DNA of 64,000 bases from Muscardinus avellanarius (GCA_963383645.1 OY726576.1:14495486-14559485); one strand, 5' to 3'. Numbered from the stretch's first letter, positions 33,421 through 55,311 are shown. A program made the numbers and translations. Notes: generated from the sequence alone by a model not told the origin.

Positions 33421-33701
33421 TCTGCCAGGCAGCTGTGGGTCCAAAGAGCAGCCCCCGACTCCTGCAGAAACGCGGCGCTCGACGTGAGCCCGCCCACGGC
33501 CCCGCCCACGGCCCCGCCCCGCCCCGCGGCCCCGCCCACGCCGGAACTCTAGGACCCTGCCGGCACCGGAAGTAGTTTCTACCCGGCGGGATTTTGCCGA
33601 CGGCTGCGCTTCCGGTGGCGGCGGCGGGAACCTGCTGTGGCGGCGTCCAGGCCTCTGTGGAGGCGAATCCGCTGGGAATCGGAGCCATCTGAGCCGCCAC
33701 C

Positions 33702-43147
<9,446 letters not shown>

Positions 43148-43270
43148 ACTCATCCTGGCCCTCCTCAGCTCCCTGCCTGTTTCCTGTAAGGCTGTGCATA
43201 GTCCTCTGTGTCCTTGGGGCCTATGGGACTGGTTTATAATAAGCTCTCAAGAGAATATTATAAATGCACC
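43148..43270 (+). promoter_or_regulatory. SNRPB: SNRPB 3' UTR with probable poly(A) signal
   Basis: The stretch after the stop codon holds a hexamer variant AATAAG at 43238-43243 (within TTTATAATAAG). A canonical AATAAA lies further down near 43475. I place the main 3' end near 43265; use of the downstream signal is possible. Confidence 0.5.
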
Positions 43271-43699
43271 TGATGTATCCATTTATTTAAGCACCCTTTG
43301 GTATATTTGGTGCTTAATAGAGTCAGAAAAGGGCTGCCCTGGAGAAGTCAGCCCAAACTCAGCTGCTTCCCTGCGAGCTACTTTGTTATCTTTGCATCTT
43401 AGACAGTCTCATAATAGGGTTATAAGATTGAACTATAATGAGACATTTTTGTTCATCAGAAAGTTGTTTGCTGAAATAAACAATTTATATACTGTTGGTA
43501 AGGGGAGTGCATTGGTATATATCCACCTGGGAACGCGGCTTGTCTAGGTAGCTCCTTGAACAGCAGATGCTAAAAGTGAAAACTGAGGAAAGGAAGACTT
43601 GGTATCACTTTCTCTCAGGGTCGTGTACATACATACTTATAATTAAAGACAATTTTAGAGGCTCCATGATTTCTTCCACGCAGTCTGTTCTGTTGATAC

Positions 43700-43770
43700 T
43701 TGTGGTCGCCGAGCTGGGGAGTGCTTGGTTTGTATGTCCGAGGCTCTGGGTTCATTCTTCAGTCTGGTAA
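43700..43770 (+). repeat. ID-like tRNA-derived monomer
   Basis: GGGGAGTGCTTGGTTTGTATG, then GAGGCTCTGGGTTCATTC: an ID-type element keeping the anticodon-arm part that the composite SINE tails lack. Confidence 0.6.
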
Positions 43771-44149
43771 AATAGTATCATACAGATCAGGAACTGGTGC
43801 GCCAGTGCTGCTGCTGCCACATGAGGCTCCAGGGGTACAGGAAGACGAGGTGGGCTGAGCACACAGGATTAGAAGAAAAGAGCCACAGGGTCACCTCAGC
43901 GATACAGGAAAAGCCCTGGACAAGGTTTCAGCACCCTTCATCACAGAAACAAGCGCCCAGCAAGTTAGGGCTCAAGTGGCCCTCAGCCTCCGGAGTCCAC
44001 AGGCCTGCAGTTCTGTGCCAGTAGTGCCTGCCTGGCTCAAGACTAGTCACTGGGGAAAGGGGCGTACCAGGTAGCGCCCCGACAGTAACTACAAGCAAAA
44101 CATGAAGTGGACAGCTCCATGGCTCACTCAACTCAAAGTGAAAATTTAT

Positions 44150-44348
44150 TATATTTTTATATCTTTTGGTGGTGCTAGGGATGGAACTTGGGCCTTCTAC
44201 CTCTGGGCTACACTCCCAGACCTATTTTATTTTTTTATTTGGAGACAGGGTCTCTTAAGCCAGTGGAGGCTGGCTTTGAACCTGTGTGATCCTCCTGTCT
44301 CAGCCTCCTAAGCGCGGAGATTGCAAGTGTGCGCCACCACGCCCGGCT
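44150..44348 (-). repeat. A/C intermediate SINE
   Basis: Duplication CAAAGTGAAAATTTA / CAAAGTGAATAATTTA. Confidence 0.93.
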
Positions 44349-44371
44349 TCAAAGTGAATAATTTAACCAAG

Positions 44372-44600
44372 CTAGTCCGCTGGACGTGGTGGGCACGTAA
44401 TCCCCGGGCTTGGGAGGCGGAGATGGGAGGATCGCGCAGGTTAGAAGCCAGCCGCGCTGGGATGGGAGGATCGCGCAGGTTAGAAGCCAGCCGCGCTGGC
44501 TCAAGAGACCCTGTTTCCAAAAATAAAAAAGTGTAAAATAGGTCTGGTAGTGTAGCCCGGAGGTAGAAGGGCTTCCAGGAACCCCAGTACCACCAAAATA
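44372..44600 (+). repeat. Type C SINE with an internal 39-bp tandem duplication
   Basis: 44422-44460 is repeated exactly at 44461-44499, covering the head B box. Confidence 0.95.
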
Positions 44601-44871
44601 ATAATAAAAATAAGTAAATGAGTTAGTCCTATAGAACCATTAGAATAAAATGGGCAAATCATTACCTTGTACTTGATGGTTTCTTGGCTTCAACACAAGC
44701 ATCAACAAAAAAAGTGGAACTTGTATGGCAATTATCGTGCATCAGGGAATGGTATGTTGAAAGACAAAGCTCTAGAAAGGTGAATTTGGGAATAATTTGA
44801 TAAGGGCTTAATCCAGACTACAGGGAAATTCAAGTTCAATAAGAAACAGCCCTATAAAAATGAGCAAAGGA

Positions 44872-45135
44872 AGCTGGGCGTGGTGGCGCACGTTTGTAAT
44901 CCCAGGGAGGCGGAGACAGGAGGATTGCGCTGGTTTGGAGCCAGCCGCGCTGGCTTAAGAGACCCTGTTTCCACATAAAAAGGTAAAAATATAGGTGGGA
45001 GTGTATCCTGGAGGTAGAGGGCTTCCAGGAACCCCTGTACCACCAAAAAAAGTAATAAAATAGATTAAAAAATAGGGCTGGGGTGTAGCTCAGAGGTAGA
45101 ATGTCCCTGGGTTCTATCCCCAGTACTGCAAAAGA
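44872..45135 (+). repeat. Type C SINE followed by a lone tail
   Basis: C copy 44872-45051 lacking about 12 bases of the head (CCCAGGGAGGCGG); separate tail 45074-45131. Confidence 0.9.
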
Positions 45136-45139
45136 AAAA

Positions 45140-45365
45140 ACCAGGAAGCCTTGTGTTGGAGGATTTGAAGTGTCTGGAAGCTGTGGATAGAGCTATAGCA
45201 GTTGGTGAAGGCTCAACAGTTACATGTAAATATATTTGATCATTGTCCCTGGTTTCCCTTACAGCATACTTAAATATTTGGGATTTCCTTTAGGGTCAGT
45301 GTCCCCTATTCATGGTGAGCCTCTTTGTAATAATTTAGTTCATGCTAATAAGGAGATGAAGTTTT
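45140..45365. other. Intergenic, no feature recognised
   Basis: Unique-looking sequence. Confidence 0.4.
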
Positions 45366-45447
45366 TGTTTTTTTGTGTTACTGGGGATTGAAGAAGCTGA
45401 TGTTTGCTAGGCAAATATTCTACCACTGGCTATAGCTCCAGCCCTGT
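45366..45447 (-). repeat. Full ID-like monomer
   Basis: ACTGGGGATTGAAGAAGCTG, then TGCTAGGCAAATATTCTACC and ACTGGCTATAGCTCCAGCCC: an ID element with the intact middle missing from the composite tails. Confidence 0.75.
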
Positions 45448-45754
45448 TAATGACCCTGTTAGTAACCCCTCAACTCCCCATAGGCTCAAGATGGGGACAC
45501 CAGGAAAATAAAGCCATTAGAGAGGCTCTGAGGGAGAAGGCCGGGGGGGGAAGGTAGAGTGGGTGCTGGTTACTGGAGTAAGGACACCCCAGGTGAGTTG
45601 GGCAGCTGCCTTGGGTGGAGTCTGCGGGTCTGTGCAGCTAGCAGCAGGGATACAAAGAGGGCGGAGGCCACCCTCTGGCTAGCCCCCAGGCACCCAGTGA
45701 GTGCTCACCACCCCAATGGGTTTGCATTCCCAGGCTGAGCTCAGAGGGATTCTT

Positions 45755-45960
45755 TCTTGGTGGGATTTGGGGATGGAACCCAGGGGCATTTGACCTCCGA
45801 GATACAGCCCCTGCCCTATTTTTTATTCTTTATTTTGAAAAAACGGTCTCACTGAGTTGCAGAGGGCCTCACTAAGAAGCTGAGGCTGTCTGCGAACCGC
45901 GATCCTCTGGTCTCAGCCTCCGAATGCTAGGATGACAAGCGTGCCCACCACGCCCGGCTA
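45755..45960 (-). repeat. Type B SINE
   Basis: Near-consensus head GTCTGCGAACCGCGATCCTC. Confidence 0.94.
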
Positions 45961-46487
45961 GAGGTAGGGATTCTGAATTCTGCCAGCAGCAACCGTCACG
46001 CCAAGGAGCCACATCGCCTAGTATGAACAGTGAAAGTCCCTGTGCTCACAACTGGGTTAGAGGATCTACTGCAACTCTCTTGAAGTAGAGTATATTTCAT
46101 TCTGAGCATACACACCTTAGAAAAAATCTTAGGCACTTGCATTTGAGAACCACTGTTTAAGAAAGAACGGGAGGGAAGTCTGCCACCAGACATCTGAGGC
46201 TTCTGACCATGGTGCCTTGAGCTAACACCAGTCCCTCGTGTTGGAAGTGTTTGGAGTGGAGAATTCGAATGCTCTAATGTGCAGGATTCCTAGGAGGCCT
46301 CTGTACCTGAGTTCATGTTAGTAGATTGGTCTGTGGCTGTGAGTACTAATTAAGTAATAAGAGTCTTACCAGGTTTGCTGTTAGATTTAAATTCTCCCTA
46401 GTCGGACCCACATGTGTACCATAGTTTATGTGTTCTGATTGTTTCTTTAAAAATATTTTATTATATAAATATGCTCATTAAAAAATG

Positions 46488-46697
46488 AAGCTGTGTGTGG
46501 TGGCACACACTTGTAATCCCAGCTCTGGCAGGCTGAGATAGGAGGATTGCAGTTGTGGACAGCTTCAGCTACTTAGTGAGGCCCTTTGCAACTCAGTGAG
46601 ACCCTGTTTTAAAATAAAGAACAAAAAATAGGGCTAGGGGTGTAGCCTGGAGGTAGAATGCCCCTGGGTTCCAGCCCTAGTACCACACACAAAAAAG
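46488..46697 (+). repeat. Type B SINE
   Basis: Head lacks CATTCGGGAG (reads CAGCTCTGGCAGG). Confidence 0.93.
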
Positions 46698-46839
46698 ACT
46701 TGAAATATGAAATAGTCACAGTCCCGACGCCCCAAATAGTCAGTGCTAGCCTTTTGTCTACTTGCTGGGTTTAGAAACTTCCTATATTATCAGCTTTCTA
46801 TTTCTTTTAACATCAGAAACATATCCCCAAATATTTGCA

Positions 46840-47010
46840 AACATTTTAGTATCTCCTCAAGTGAACATATCATTATTAATCAGTTTCTCTGTAGTTGGAT
46901 ATTTAGGTTAGGTTTTGCACTAACAAGTAATGTGATGATCATATTTTTGCATAAAATTCTATATTTAGGCAATTAAAAATGGAATTTCTGAGTCAAAGGC
47001 TATAAATAAG
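46840..47010 (-). mobile_element. Possible ancient LINE 3' fragment
   Basis: GTTGGATATTTAGGTTAGG ... GGAATTTCTGAGTCAAAGGC resembles the reverse strand of an old L1 3' UTR. Very diverged. Confidence 0.35.
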
Positions 47011-47236
47011 AAAGTTAATTAGAGCTAATTAACTTAAAAGTGTGAGCCAATTTGCCTTGTTACGAATCAGACTCAACTTACACTTTTTACAATGTGCTCC
47101 ACAGAACTGGAGATTATCATGAAGAAAATACAGGTCCTTTGACAGATGGGAAATAGTGTGTCGTGTTTACATCATTGTGTTTTTATTTCAAAGTAAGGAA
47201 TTATTTTATTTTAAAGCTATTTTTTCAATATTATTA

Positions 47237-47285
<49 letters not shown>

Positions 47286-47612
47286 TGTCCACATGGTGCT
47301 GGGGATTGAACCCAGGGGCATTCTACCTCTGAACTACATCTCCAGCCCGATTTTTTATTCTTTATTTTGAAAGAGGGCCTCACTAAGTAGTAGCTGAGGC
47401 TGTCCATGAACCATGATCCTCCTGCCTCAAGCCTCCCAAATGCTGGGATTATAAGCGTGTGCCACCACACCCGGCTTATTCTTTATTTTAAAGCAAGGTC
47501 TCACTAAGTTGCGGAGGGCCTTACTAAGTAGCTGAGGTTGACTGTGAACCCACATTCTCCTGTCTCGCCTCTCAAGTACTGGGATTACAAACCTGCACCA
47601 CCACCCCCAGCT
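47237..47612 (-). repeat. (GT)n, type B SINE and a second head
   Basis: (GT)n 47240-47283; SINE 47290-47477; extra head 47478-47612. Confidence 0.9.
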
Positions 47613-47639
47613 TCAGTATTATTTTTAAAGAGAGAACTT

Positions 47640-48071
47640 GTGGTGGGCATCGTGCATGCCTATTATCCTGCTACTTGGGAGGTTAAGATGACAGCATTGC
47701 AGGTTTAAGGCCAGCATCAGCAACGTAGCCGAGACTCTCAGGAACTTAGTGAGACCCTGTTTTAAAATAAAAAGAGCCAGGCGTGGTGGCGCACACTTAT
47801 AATCCCAGCATTCAGGAGGCTGAGACCAGAGGATTGTGGTTCATGGCCAGCCTCAGCTACTTAGTGAGGCCCTCTGCAACTTAGTGAGACCCTGTTTCAA
47901 AATAAAGAATAAAAAATAGGGCAGGAGGTATAGCTTGGAGGTCAAATGCTTCTGGGTTCCATCCCCAGACCCATAAATAAATAAATAAATAAACAAACAA
48001 ACAAATAAATAAAGCTGGGAATGTATCTTAGAGGTAGAATGTCCCCTGGCTTCAATCCAGTACCACAAAAT
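47640..48071 (+). repeat. Old SINE split by a type B SINE
   Basis: Outer 47640-47773 and 48013-48071; inner 47774-48012 with (AAAT)n(AAAC)n end. Confidence 0.9.
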
Positions 48072-48074
48072 AAA

Positions 48075-48765
48075 ATATTAAAGAATTTGTTGCGTAGACA
48101 TGAGTAGATATTTCCCATGTTGCTGCATAAGTATTCAGAGTGATTACTAGTGGGTGGACATGATTTGGGGAATTGATGGTATCTAATTTTTCTTACTACA
48201 AGTCAGACAGTAATGAATTGGTTTGTGTAGAGATATTTTCATTCTTTTTATTTGATACCAGTGGTTGAACCCAAGGTCATTCTATGGATCTTATAAGTTT
48301 TTAGGAGCAATGCTCATGATTTATATTCAGGAGCTAGAAGGAAGGAAGCTATCCAGACCCCAGGTGCATGCATCAGGTATCTCTGGCAGGCTGTGTGTAA
48401 GGACCTGGCCAATTTACTTGCCTGTGAGGAAAGGAACCTGATTTGAAGGGAGCAGGAATGGAGGGATAATTTTCACTGAATACCATTTAGAACCTTTTAA
48501 ATATTGAGTAAGCATACTACCTAGCTTAAAAAAATTAAGTACATTTGAAAAATTAAAAACAGTAGAATGAGTGAGCTTAAAAAGGCCTGAATCCACCAGG
48601 AGGCAGCATTGTTCTTCAAAGAGGACAAGGAGCAGCCAGTAAGGGGCTGTCCTAGGCAGGGATGCTGAGGCAGGGATGCTGAGGCGGGAATGTCCTAGGC
48701 AGGGATGCTGAGGCCGGAAGCGAGGCTTTCCCTCCCTCCCTCCCTCCTTTCCCTGCCTCCCTCTC
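48075..48765. other. Intergenic stretch
   Basis: Contains a short threefold repeat of GGCAGGGATGCTGAGGC (48655-48716) and a CCCT-rich run (48729-48772). No gene. Confidence 0.5.
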
Positions 48766-48772
48766 TCCCTCT

Positions 48773-48963
48773 GTGCTGGGGATTGAACCCAGGACCATTC
48801 TTACCTATAATCTACACTCCCAGACAAATTTTATATATTTTTTTGGAAACAGGGTCTTGCTAATCTCCTAGGACCCTCTCTAAGCTGCTGAGGTTGGCCT
48901 CTAACCTGTGACCCTCCTGTGTCAGCTACCCAAGCATCGGAGTGCACCACCATGTCTGGCTTT
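48773..48963 (-). repeat. Old B1-dID SINE
   Basis: Tail GTGCTGGGGATTGAACCCAG; head diverged (GCATCGGAGTGCACCACC). Confidence 0.85.
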
Positions 48964-49014
48964 CTATATTGTCCCAATTGTCTACAAAGATCTATACAGA
49001 AATACAGTATGCCT

Positions 49015-49222
49015 TGGCTGGGCGCGGTGCTCACGCTTGTAATCCCCGCGCTTGGGAGGTGGAGACAGGAGGATCACGCAGGTTTGAAGCCAGCCTCGCT
49101 GGCTTAAGAAACCCTGTTTCCAAATTTAAAAAAGTATAAAAGTAGGTCTGGGAGTGTAGCCCGGAGGTAGAAGGGTTTCCAGGAACCCCAGTACCACCAA
49201 AAAAAAAAAAAAAAAAAAAAAA
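49015..49222 (+). repeat. Type C SINE with target duplication
   Basis: GAAATACAGTATGCCT before (48999-49014) and after poly(A) (49227-49242). Confidence 0.95.
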
Positions 49223-49244
49223 GAAAGGAAATACAGTATGCCTC

Positions 49245-49985
49245 AGCAAAGAAGGAAGCGCTAGGCCCTCTTTAGTTGAGTGGCCACGTCGCACAGCCCT
49301 CCGATCCTGTTGTCCTGCAGACACACGGGTCACGTGGATGTCGTGCCTGTACCTGTTATCTTTGCCAACACAGTGTACTGTTGCACCAGTAGGTTGTGTT
49401 CAATCTAAGTTAAAAATATCTCTTACGTCGTTCACACAAAGAAGCATACTTACGTCTCCATATATTTAAGCGCAACCTGTTTTCTGTGTGCTGCCCCCTC
49501 TGATGAGGGCAAGGAGCGCACCTGCTGCGCCCAGTGCTCAGAGCGTGAATGACTGAAGCAATGACGACAGATAGATGTTCAGTGCCCCAGTCCTGTCTCT
49601 CATTAAGAATGCTTTGTAGTTGGCCTGACAGGAGGGTGAGGTTTACCCCGTCCCACCCCAGTCCAAGTTTGGTTTGGATATCTGAGACCGCTGACCCTAC
49701 ACACGTGCCTCACTAGAGAGACATGAAAGGACCTATTATTAGTGTAATGAGGCTTTGGTGCAGAGCAGGGCGGGCTCCTACGCAGATCCAGAAACAGCTT
49801 AGGGTCAAGGCAGGGCAAGGCTGTTCTGTTGCTCCCAGAGGGCGGGGCTTCCATGGTGCCAGTGGAGGGAGCCCACAGGCCGCCTTCTGGGCTTGCCCAG
49901 GTGTGGCTAAGGGGAACTGCAGGGCGTGTTGCTTGAGAGCTGTCAGCAAACATTAAAAAGGAAAGAACAAGGGAGAGAAGAAATT
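49245..49985. other. Intergenic stretch without recognised gene
   Basis: GC-rich around 49.7-49.9 kb with chance open frames on both strands; no family features. Confidence 0.4.
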
Positions 49986-49991
49986 CGGCTA

Positions 49992-50197
49992 TTTTTGGCG
50001 GTATTGGGGATGGAACCCAGGGGCATTTTACCTCTTAGCTACACCCCCAGCACTATTTTTTATTCTTTATTTTGCAACAGGGTCTCACTGAGTTGCAAAG
50101 GGTCTCACTAAGTAGCTGAGGCTGTCTGCGAACCACGATCCTCTGGTCTCAGCCTCCTGAATGCTGGGATGACAAGCGTGCCCACCACGTCTGGCTC
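49992..50197 (-). repeat. Type B SINE
   Basis: Near-consensus; ends CCACCACGTCTGGCT. Confidence 0.94.
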
Positions 50198-50794
50198 GAA
50201 GTCTGACTGTGTATTACAGGATGAGAGAGGCTCTTCTCACTGAAGCCTGAATGAGGCGGTGGAGGCGACGTGGTGGCCAGTGGCAAGCGGGCAGGAGTGC
50301 TTGCTGTTCTTGAGCCTTTTGGTTCTAATTTTGTAAAGAGATTTTTCCTTTCAGTCTTGCCTTGCACTTGTTTTAAGGAGTGAAAATGATAGTCACGGGG
50401 TTCGACTGCTCTTAGGCCTGAGGTATCTCATTTGTCTTTGTTTCTTCCTACTGGACTGTGGACACTGCTCGGCAGGGAGTCAGAGGAGGATGCGCCGTTT
50501 CCAGATGCCCTGCTTTGAGGAGCGTGCGCAGCGCTGGGGGCCTTACCTGCGATGTGCCAGGGATTGCTAGTTGCTGTGAGTGAGTCTGTCTGTCTCTGGG
50601 CAGGGATTTGGCAGGTAATATCCCGTGGCCCAGCAGTTCTGCTCCTACCAGGTATCTGTTCATATGAAGACGTGTGCACATGGCAACTCTGCTCACGTAA
50701 GCCCCAGACTAGATAGTACCCAATCCGATACTGCCAAACATCCATCAGTGGTAAAATGAACACATTTAGTGTAGCCGCACAATGGGATACTACC

Positions 50795-51136
50795 TATCGG
50801 CAACCTAGTGAGACCCTGCTCAAAACAAAAATAAATAAATAAATAAATTAATAATAAATAGGATTGGGGTGTAGATTGGAGGTACAATGCCCTTGAGTTC
50901 AATCCTCAGCACTACAAGCAAAAGCAAAAACAAAAACAAAAGGTTGGGTGCGGTGGCCCATACCTGTAATCCCAGTACTTGGGAGGCTGAGACAGGAGCG
51001 TCATAGATTTGAAGCCAGCCTTAACAACTTAGCCAGACTCTCAACAATTTAGTAAGACCCTGTTCCCAGATGAAAAATAAAATAGGGCTAGGAGTGTAGC
51101 TCAGAGGTAGAATGCCCCTGGGTTCAATTCCTAATA

Positions 51137-51172
<36 letters not shown>
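50795..51172 (+). repeat. Two SINEs inside the L1 relic, with (CA)n
   Basis: 5'-truncated copy 50795-50940, then a full old copy 50942-51139 with (CA)n 51139-51172. Confidence 0.88.
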
Positions 51173-51175
<3 letters not shown>

Positions 51176-51367
51176 TGTATAATAGGTCTGTAATAACACA
51201 GAAATATGAATGAATCTTTTAAAAAAATACAGATTCCACAGGCCAAACACACCAAAAAGTCGTATAATTCCATTCATGTAACACTACAAGAACTCATCTT
51301 GCTTTTTAGAAATGGTCATTTGGGACAGGGCACGGAGCGAGTTTCTAGGATACTGATGATATATATA

Positions 51368-51402
51368 TATTTTTCTTTTTTTGCGGTACTGGGGATGGAA
51401 CC
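51368..51402 (-). repeat. Extremely short SINE 3' end
   Basis: Only poly(T), GCGGTACTGGGGATGGAACC, flanked by ATGATAT, within the L1 relic. Confidence 0.75.
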
Positions 51403-51639
51403 TTATGATATCGTATTCTTGATCTGAGTGCTGGTTACCTAGGTGGGCTCAGTTTGTGAAAGAATTCAGTGCACTGAACGCTTTTGATATAAATAAATTT
51501 CTCAACGTATGTTTGAGAAAACGACAAAACAAACTGTTGAGGGAAAGCGTAAAAGGAAACATAGCGGCACGTTTGCTGAGGTAGCGTCCAGGCCGGGAGG
51601 CGGCCGGCGTGCTCCTTCTCTTCCCGCATGCCGCTTGGG

Positions 51640-51960
51640 TACAATTCATTCATTCATCCCCCAAATATTTATTGCACACGCGAAACCCTGTACTTGAAAG
51701 ATGTACAATAAATAATAAACATGTAAGAACTGCTCGGGAGAAGGTAAGCGGGGCAGGAGCTGGAAGGAGTCGAGCGAGTGTGGTTCTGTTGAGTGAGTGT
51801 GGCCAGGAAGGCCGGCTGACAACGAGCCAGGCGGGCAGAAACCCACAGGATGCAGGGGCAGCCATGCGGCGATGACTGGGCCCCGTGGCGGGAGCGACAG
51901 TGCAAAGGCCCGGGGGTGGGAGTGTGTTTGATTTTTCTGGGACCATCGAGGAGGCCGCAG
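51640..51960 (-). mobile_element. L2 3' fragment
   Basis: ATTCATTCATCCCCCAAATA TTTATTGCACACG at the left, GTGCAAAGGCCCGGGGGTGG at the right: reverse strand of the L2 3' region. Confidence 0.72.
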
Positions 51961-52029
51961 CGCCATTTACCCACTTACTACATCCCAACTGCAACTCTGC
52001 CCTCCAGAGCCTGCTCTGGAGCTGGATTC

Positions 52030-52740
52030 AATTTTTTTTTTTTTTTTGGTCAATTAGCAGCTGTTCTGGTTTGTCAGTAGAGGGAGTCGGAGAGACATCG
52101 CAGAGAGAGGAGACTTTCGTTGTCATTTCTGGAAACTTCTCTCAGCCGGCTTCTGCAGGTGGCCTTGCTTTGCAGGACCCAGCTCTCGGCCTGGGTGGCT
52201 TCTCTGACATCAGCTTCTGCAGAGGCCAGCGGCTTCCTCCAGCAGATTCCCAGCAAGGGCTTCTTTTGAGGCACCAAGGTGACTTCTCTGCCACCTGTTG
52301 AGTGGCACGCACTTTCCAGCCGGGCCTGGCTCTCCAGCCCGGGGGAGAGCCCGGGTGGCCGAGGTGCGCTTTCCCTTGGGCTCTGACTCAACGCTAGGGG
52401 TGGGAGCTGCTGCTTACACCTGCGATTCCTATACTCTTTGGTATTCTCTATTTCTTCCCAGCTAACCTGCAATTGCTCGAGCCCCCCTCGTCCTAACAGC
52501 CCCATTGTGAGTTGAAAATATCATAAGTTAAAAATGCACCCAATACGCTAAACTACCAAACAGTCTCGGGGTTTCCCTCTGCGATCGTGTTCCTGATGGG
52601 AGCTACCACTTGCTGTCACCCAGATCACCAGAGAGGTCCGCACTGCACGCCATTAGCCTGGGAAAAGGTCAAAATTCAAACTTCAAAATTGGAAGCAGGG
52701 TGTACGAATATATATGGCTTTCACACCATCTGAAGGACAT
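52030..52740. other. Intergenic stretch
   Basis: Unique-looking; no gene recognised. The 143-codon minus frame here has no family signature. Confidence 0.4.
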
Positions 52741-53798
52741 CTATAGGATGTTTCTAGCTCGAGACTATTATGAATAAAGTTGCTACAAATGTTCATGTAC
52801 AGGGTTTTGTGTGAACACAAGTTTCTTTTGAGTTAAATAAATAGTACAATTGTTGGGCTGTATGTGTGGAAGGGTCAAGGCCTACCAGGGTCTTATCTGG
52901 GCCTGAGAATTAAGTTGGCACAGAGAGATGATCAGGAGAAAAGCCCAAAAGTTTAATGTGTTTCACATGGCAGGAGAGCCCCCCCCATAAAGACATTTGA
53001 AAACCCAGAGTCTGATTCTTCTGCTAGCTCAGATTGGCTGGTGAGTTCTTCCAGCAGAATTTTTATTTTGTTTAATTATGTTTCGACTCCAGCACATTTA
53101 ATTTATATGATGTCTGTCTCTTAGTGGTATTACTTTTTTGGTATTACCTATTGTCCTCATCTTTTTTTTTTTTTTTAGTTTTTAACACATGGATTTTTTT
53201 TAATACTTTGCATTTCAAACAGCTGATTTAAAGTCTTTGTCTAGGAAACTCAATATTTAGCCTTCCTCAGGGACAGTTTTTATTGAGTTCTTCTTTTTCC
53301 CTTGAACATGGGTCATATTTTCCTGCTTTATTGTAAGCCTCATAAGGTTTTTTTTTTTATCAGACATTTTCAATAATATAATGTGGCGACTCTAGAAACC
53401 AAGTCCCTGCTTCCCCAGCGTGGGTCGATATGACTTTGGGTCATTTATTTGGTGCTTTTTTTGCTAGTAATTCTGTGAAGCTGTGTATAGCCACCAAGTG
53501 GTATTTGGCAGATTACTGGTCAGAGATTCTCCTAATTTGTCTTGAATGGGAAGCCCCCAGGCTTTGTGAGTATTGAGCACGCCTTCAATTCTCAGGTGGG
53601 AACTTTGAAATCTCTTCTTACCCTTCTCTTCCGGCTTGTGCAGAGCATCCAGGTCAGCCAGAGGGGACACTTAGGCCTTCTTAGCTTTTTCTGGGCGCAG
53701 TGTGTGGCCCCAAGGCCTGTGTGGCATCAGTGGGTGGAGATGGCGTCCCAGGTTTGCAGGTAGATGTTGGGCTTTCCAAAGCGCCCTACAGATATCTG

Positions 53799-53814
53799 TC
53801 TTTTTCTTTTCTTT

Positions 53815-53874
<60 letters not shown>

Positions 53875-54170
53875 TTTTTTGGTGGTACTGGGGTTCCTGG
53901 AAGCCCTTCTACCTCCGGGCTACACTCCCAGACCTATTTTTACATTTTTATTTGGAAACAGGGTCTCCTAAGCCAGCGCGCGCGGCTGGCTTCGAACCTG
54001 CGCGATCCTCCTGTCTCTGCCTCCCAAGCGCGGGGATTATAAGCGTGCGCCACCACGCCCGGCTAGGTTTCTATGAGTCTCTAAGATGCTGAGGCTGGTC
54101 TTAAACCTGAGATCGTCCTGTCTCTGCCTCCCAAGCGCGGGGATGACAAGCGTGCGCCACCACGCCCGGC
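53799..54170 (-). repeat. (TTTC)n, type C SINE and a second head
   Basis: (TTTC)n 53806-53872; C copy 53880-54064 with GCGCGCGCGGCTGG in its head; extra head 54065-54170. Confidence 0.93.
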
Positions 54171-55311
54171 ATCGTCTTTTTCTTTAAGATTTTGGGCCAG
54201 CTTTTTGTTGGTCCTAGCTCCAGGCAGCTGCCATTCAACGACTGCTGCTGGCTGTTTTTGACTAACATCCGAGAGAAAGGCTGTTTGCACTGAGCGAGCC
54301 GAGTCTGGTCACAAAAGAGGAGTCCGACGATGGGAATTCCTAGGGAGCCAGTGGACGGGACAGATAAGAGCAGCTCCCTGGGAATGGTGCCTCCGGGGAA
54401 CGCCATCCCTGTCTGCCCTTTCCAGAGGCTTCCCAGAGCCTGGATTTCCCCGGGATTGGAGGGCTGGTTTTCCAGGCAGCTGTGGAGAGGGGAGCGGGAG
54501 GGGCAGGCGAGGTGGACCACGGCGATGCTCTTGGCGTCCTCATCGGTATTCAGCTGCTTGCATTGGTTAAATACGCCTCCGATGGTTATGTGCCTTTGAT
54601 TAATTTCCAGCGTTCTGAATTGTTGCTTTGGATTCGCCCTCCCCGGTGGCTTTAATGGAAGAGTGGAATCTGAAGATTCTTACTCAAACGTTCCTGATAA
54701 TAAATATCCCGGGAATGAAGGCATTTGGCCCCCATCCTTCTAAGCACCTTTTTAAAGTCTCTTACCAATTTTTAGAGTAAGCTATCTCTCTAATCCTTAT
54801 TGACTCTGGATATGAACTCTGTCGGTTTTACAGGTTGCAAATATCTTCTCTCATTTTGGAGTGTGTCCTTTACTTTTTCGGTGACTTTTTAAAATTAACA
54901 GAATAATTTAAATTTAATGTAGATTTTATTATCTCTTTTAAGAGGTCTCTCTTACTCTAAGGAAATCTTTTTGTCCTGTTATTTTTTATTGTTTTTCATT
55001 TCAGTAAGATTTGCCATCAGCCTAGGGTTGACTTTTGTGAATGGTATGGAATAAAATTTGGAATTTTATTTTCTCTGCAGATATTCAACTGACCCAGGAT
55101 TATTTATCGAAAACAATCTTCCTTTACCCACTGCTCTACCGTGCTACTTTTATTGTAAACATTAAACATCTACGTGGCTTTCTACTTCGACTCTCAGTTC
55201 TAGTCTACTGAATCTCTCTTACTTCTGTCATTATATTAACTATTTTAGCTCCATTATGAACCTTGATATCTAGTAGAGAAAAATTTTCCACTTTATCCTT
55301 TTATGGGGTGG

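Larger units (their letters stand above)
50620..51550 (+). mobile_element. L1M 3' UTR relic, interrupted by SINEs
   Basis: GGCCCAGCAGTTCTGCTCCTA, CATCCATCAGTGGTAAAATG, CACAATGGGATACTAC, then after the SINEs CGTATAATTCCATTCATGTA and CTTGATCTGAGTGCTGGTTA: the known order of an old L1 3' UTR. No coding potential remains. Confidence 0.8.

Noticed and set aside
43700..43770. A tRNA gene
   Set aside because: The B-box-like GGTTCATTC is part of an ID-type SINE; no cloverleaf can be drawn.
49480..49570. L2 3'-end fragment
   Set aside because: GAGGGCAAGGAGCGCACC resembles L2 only over a short word; too weak to list.
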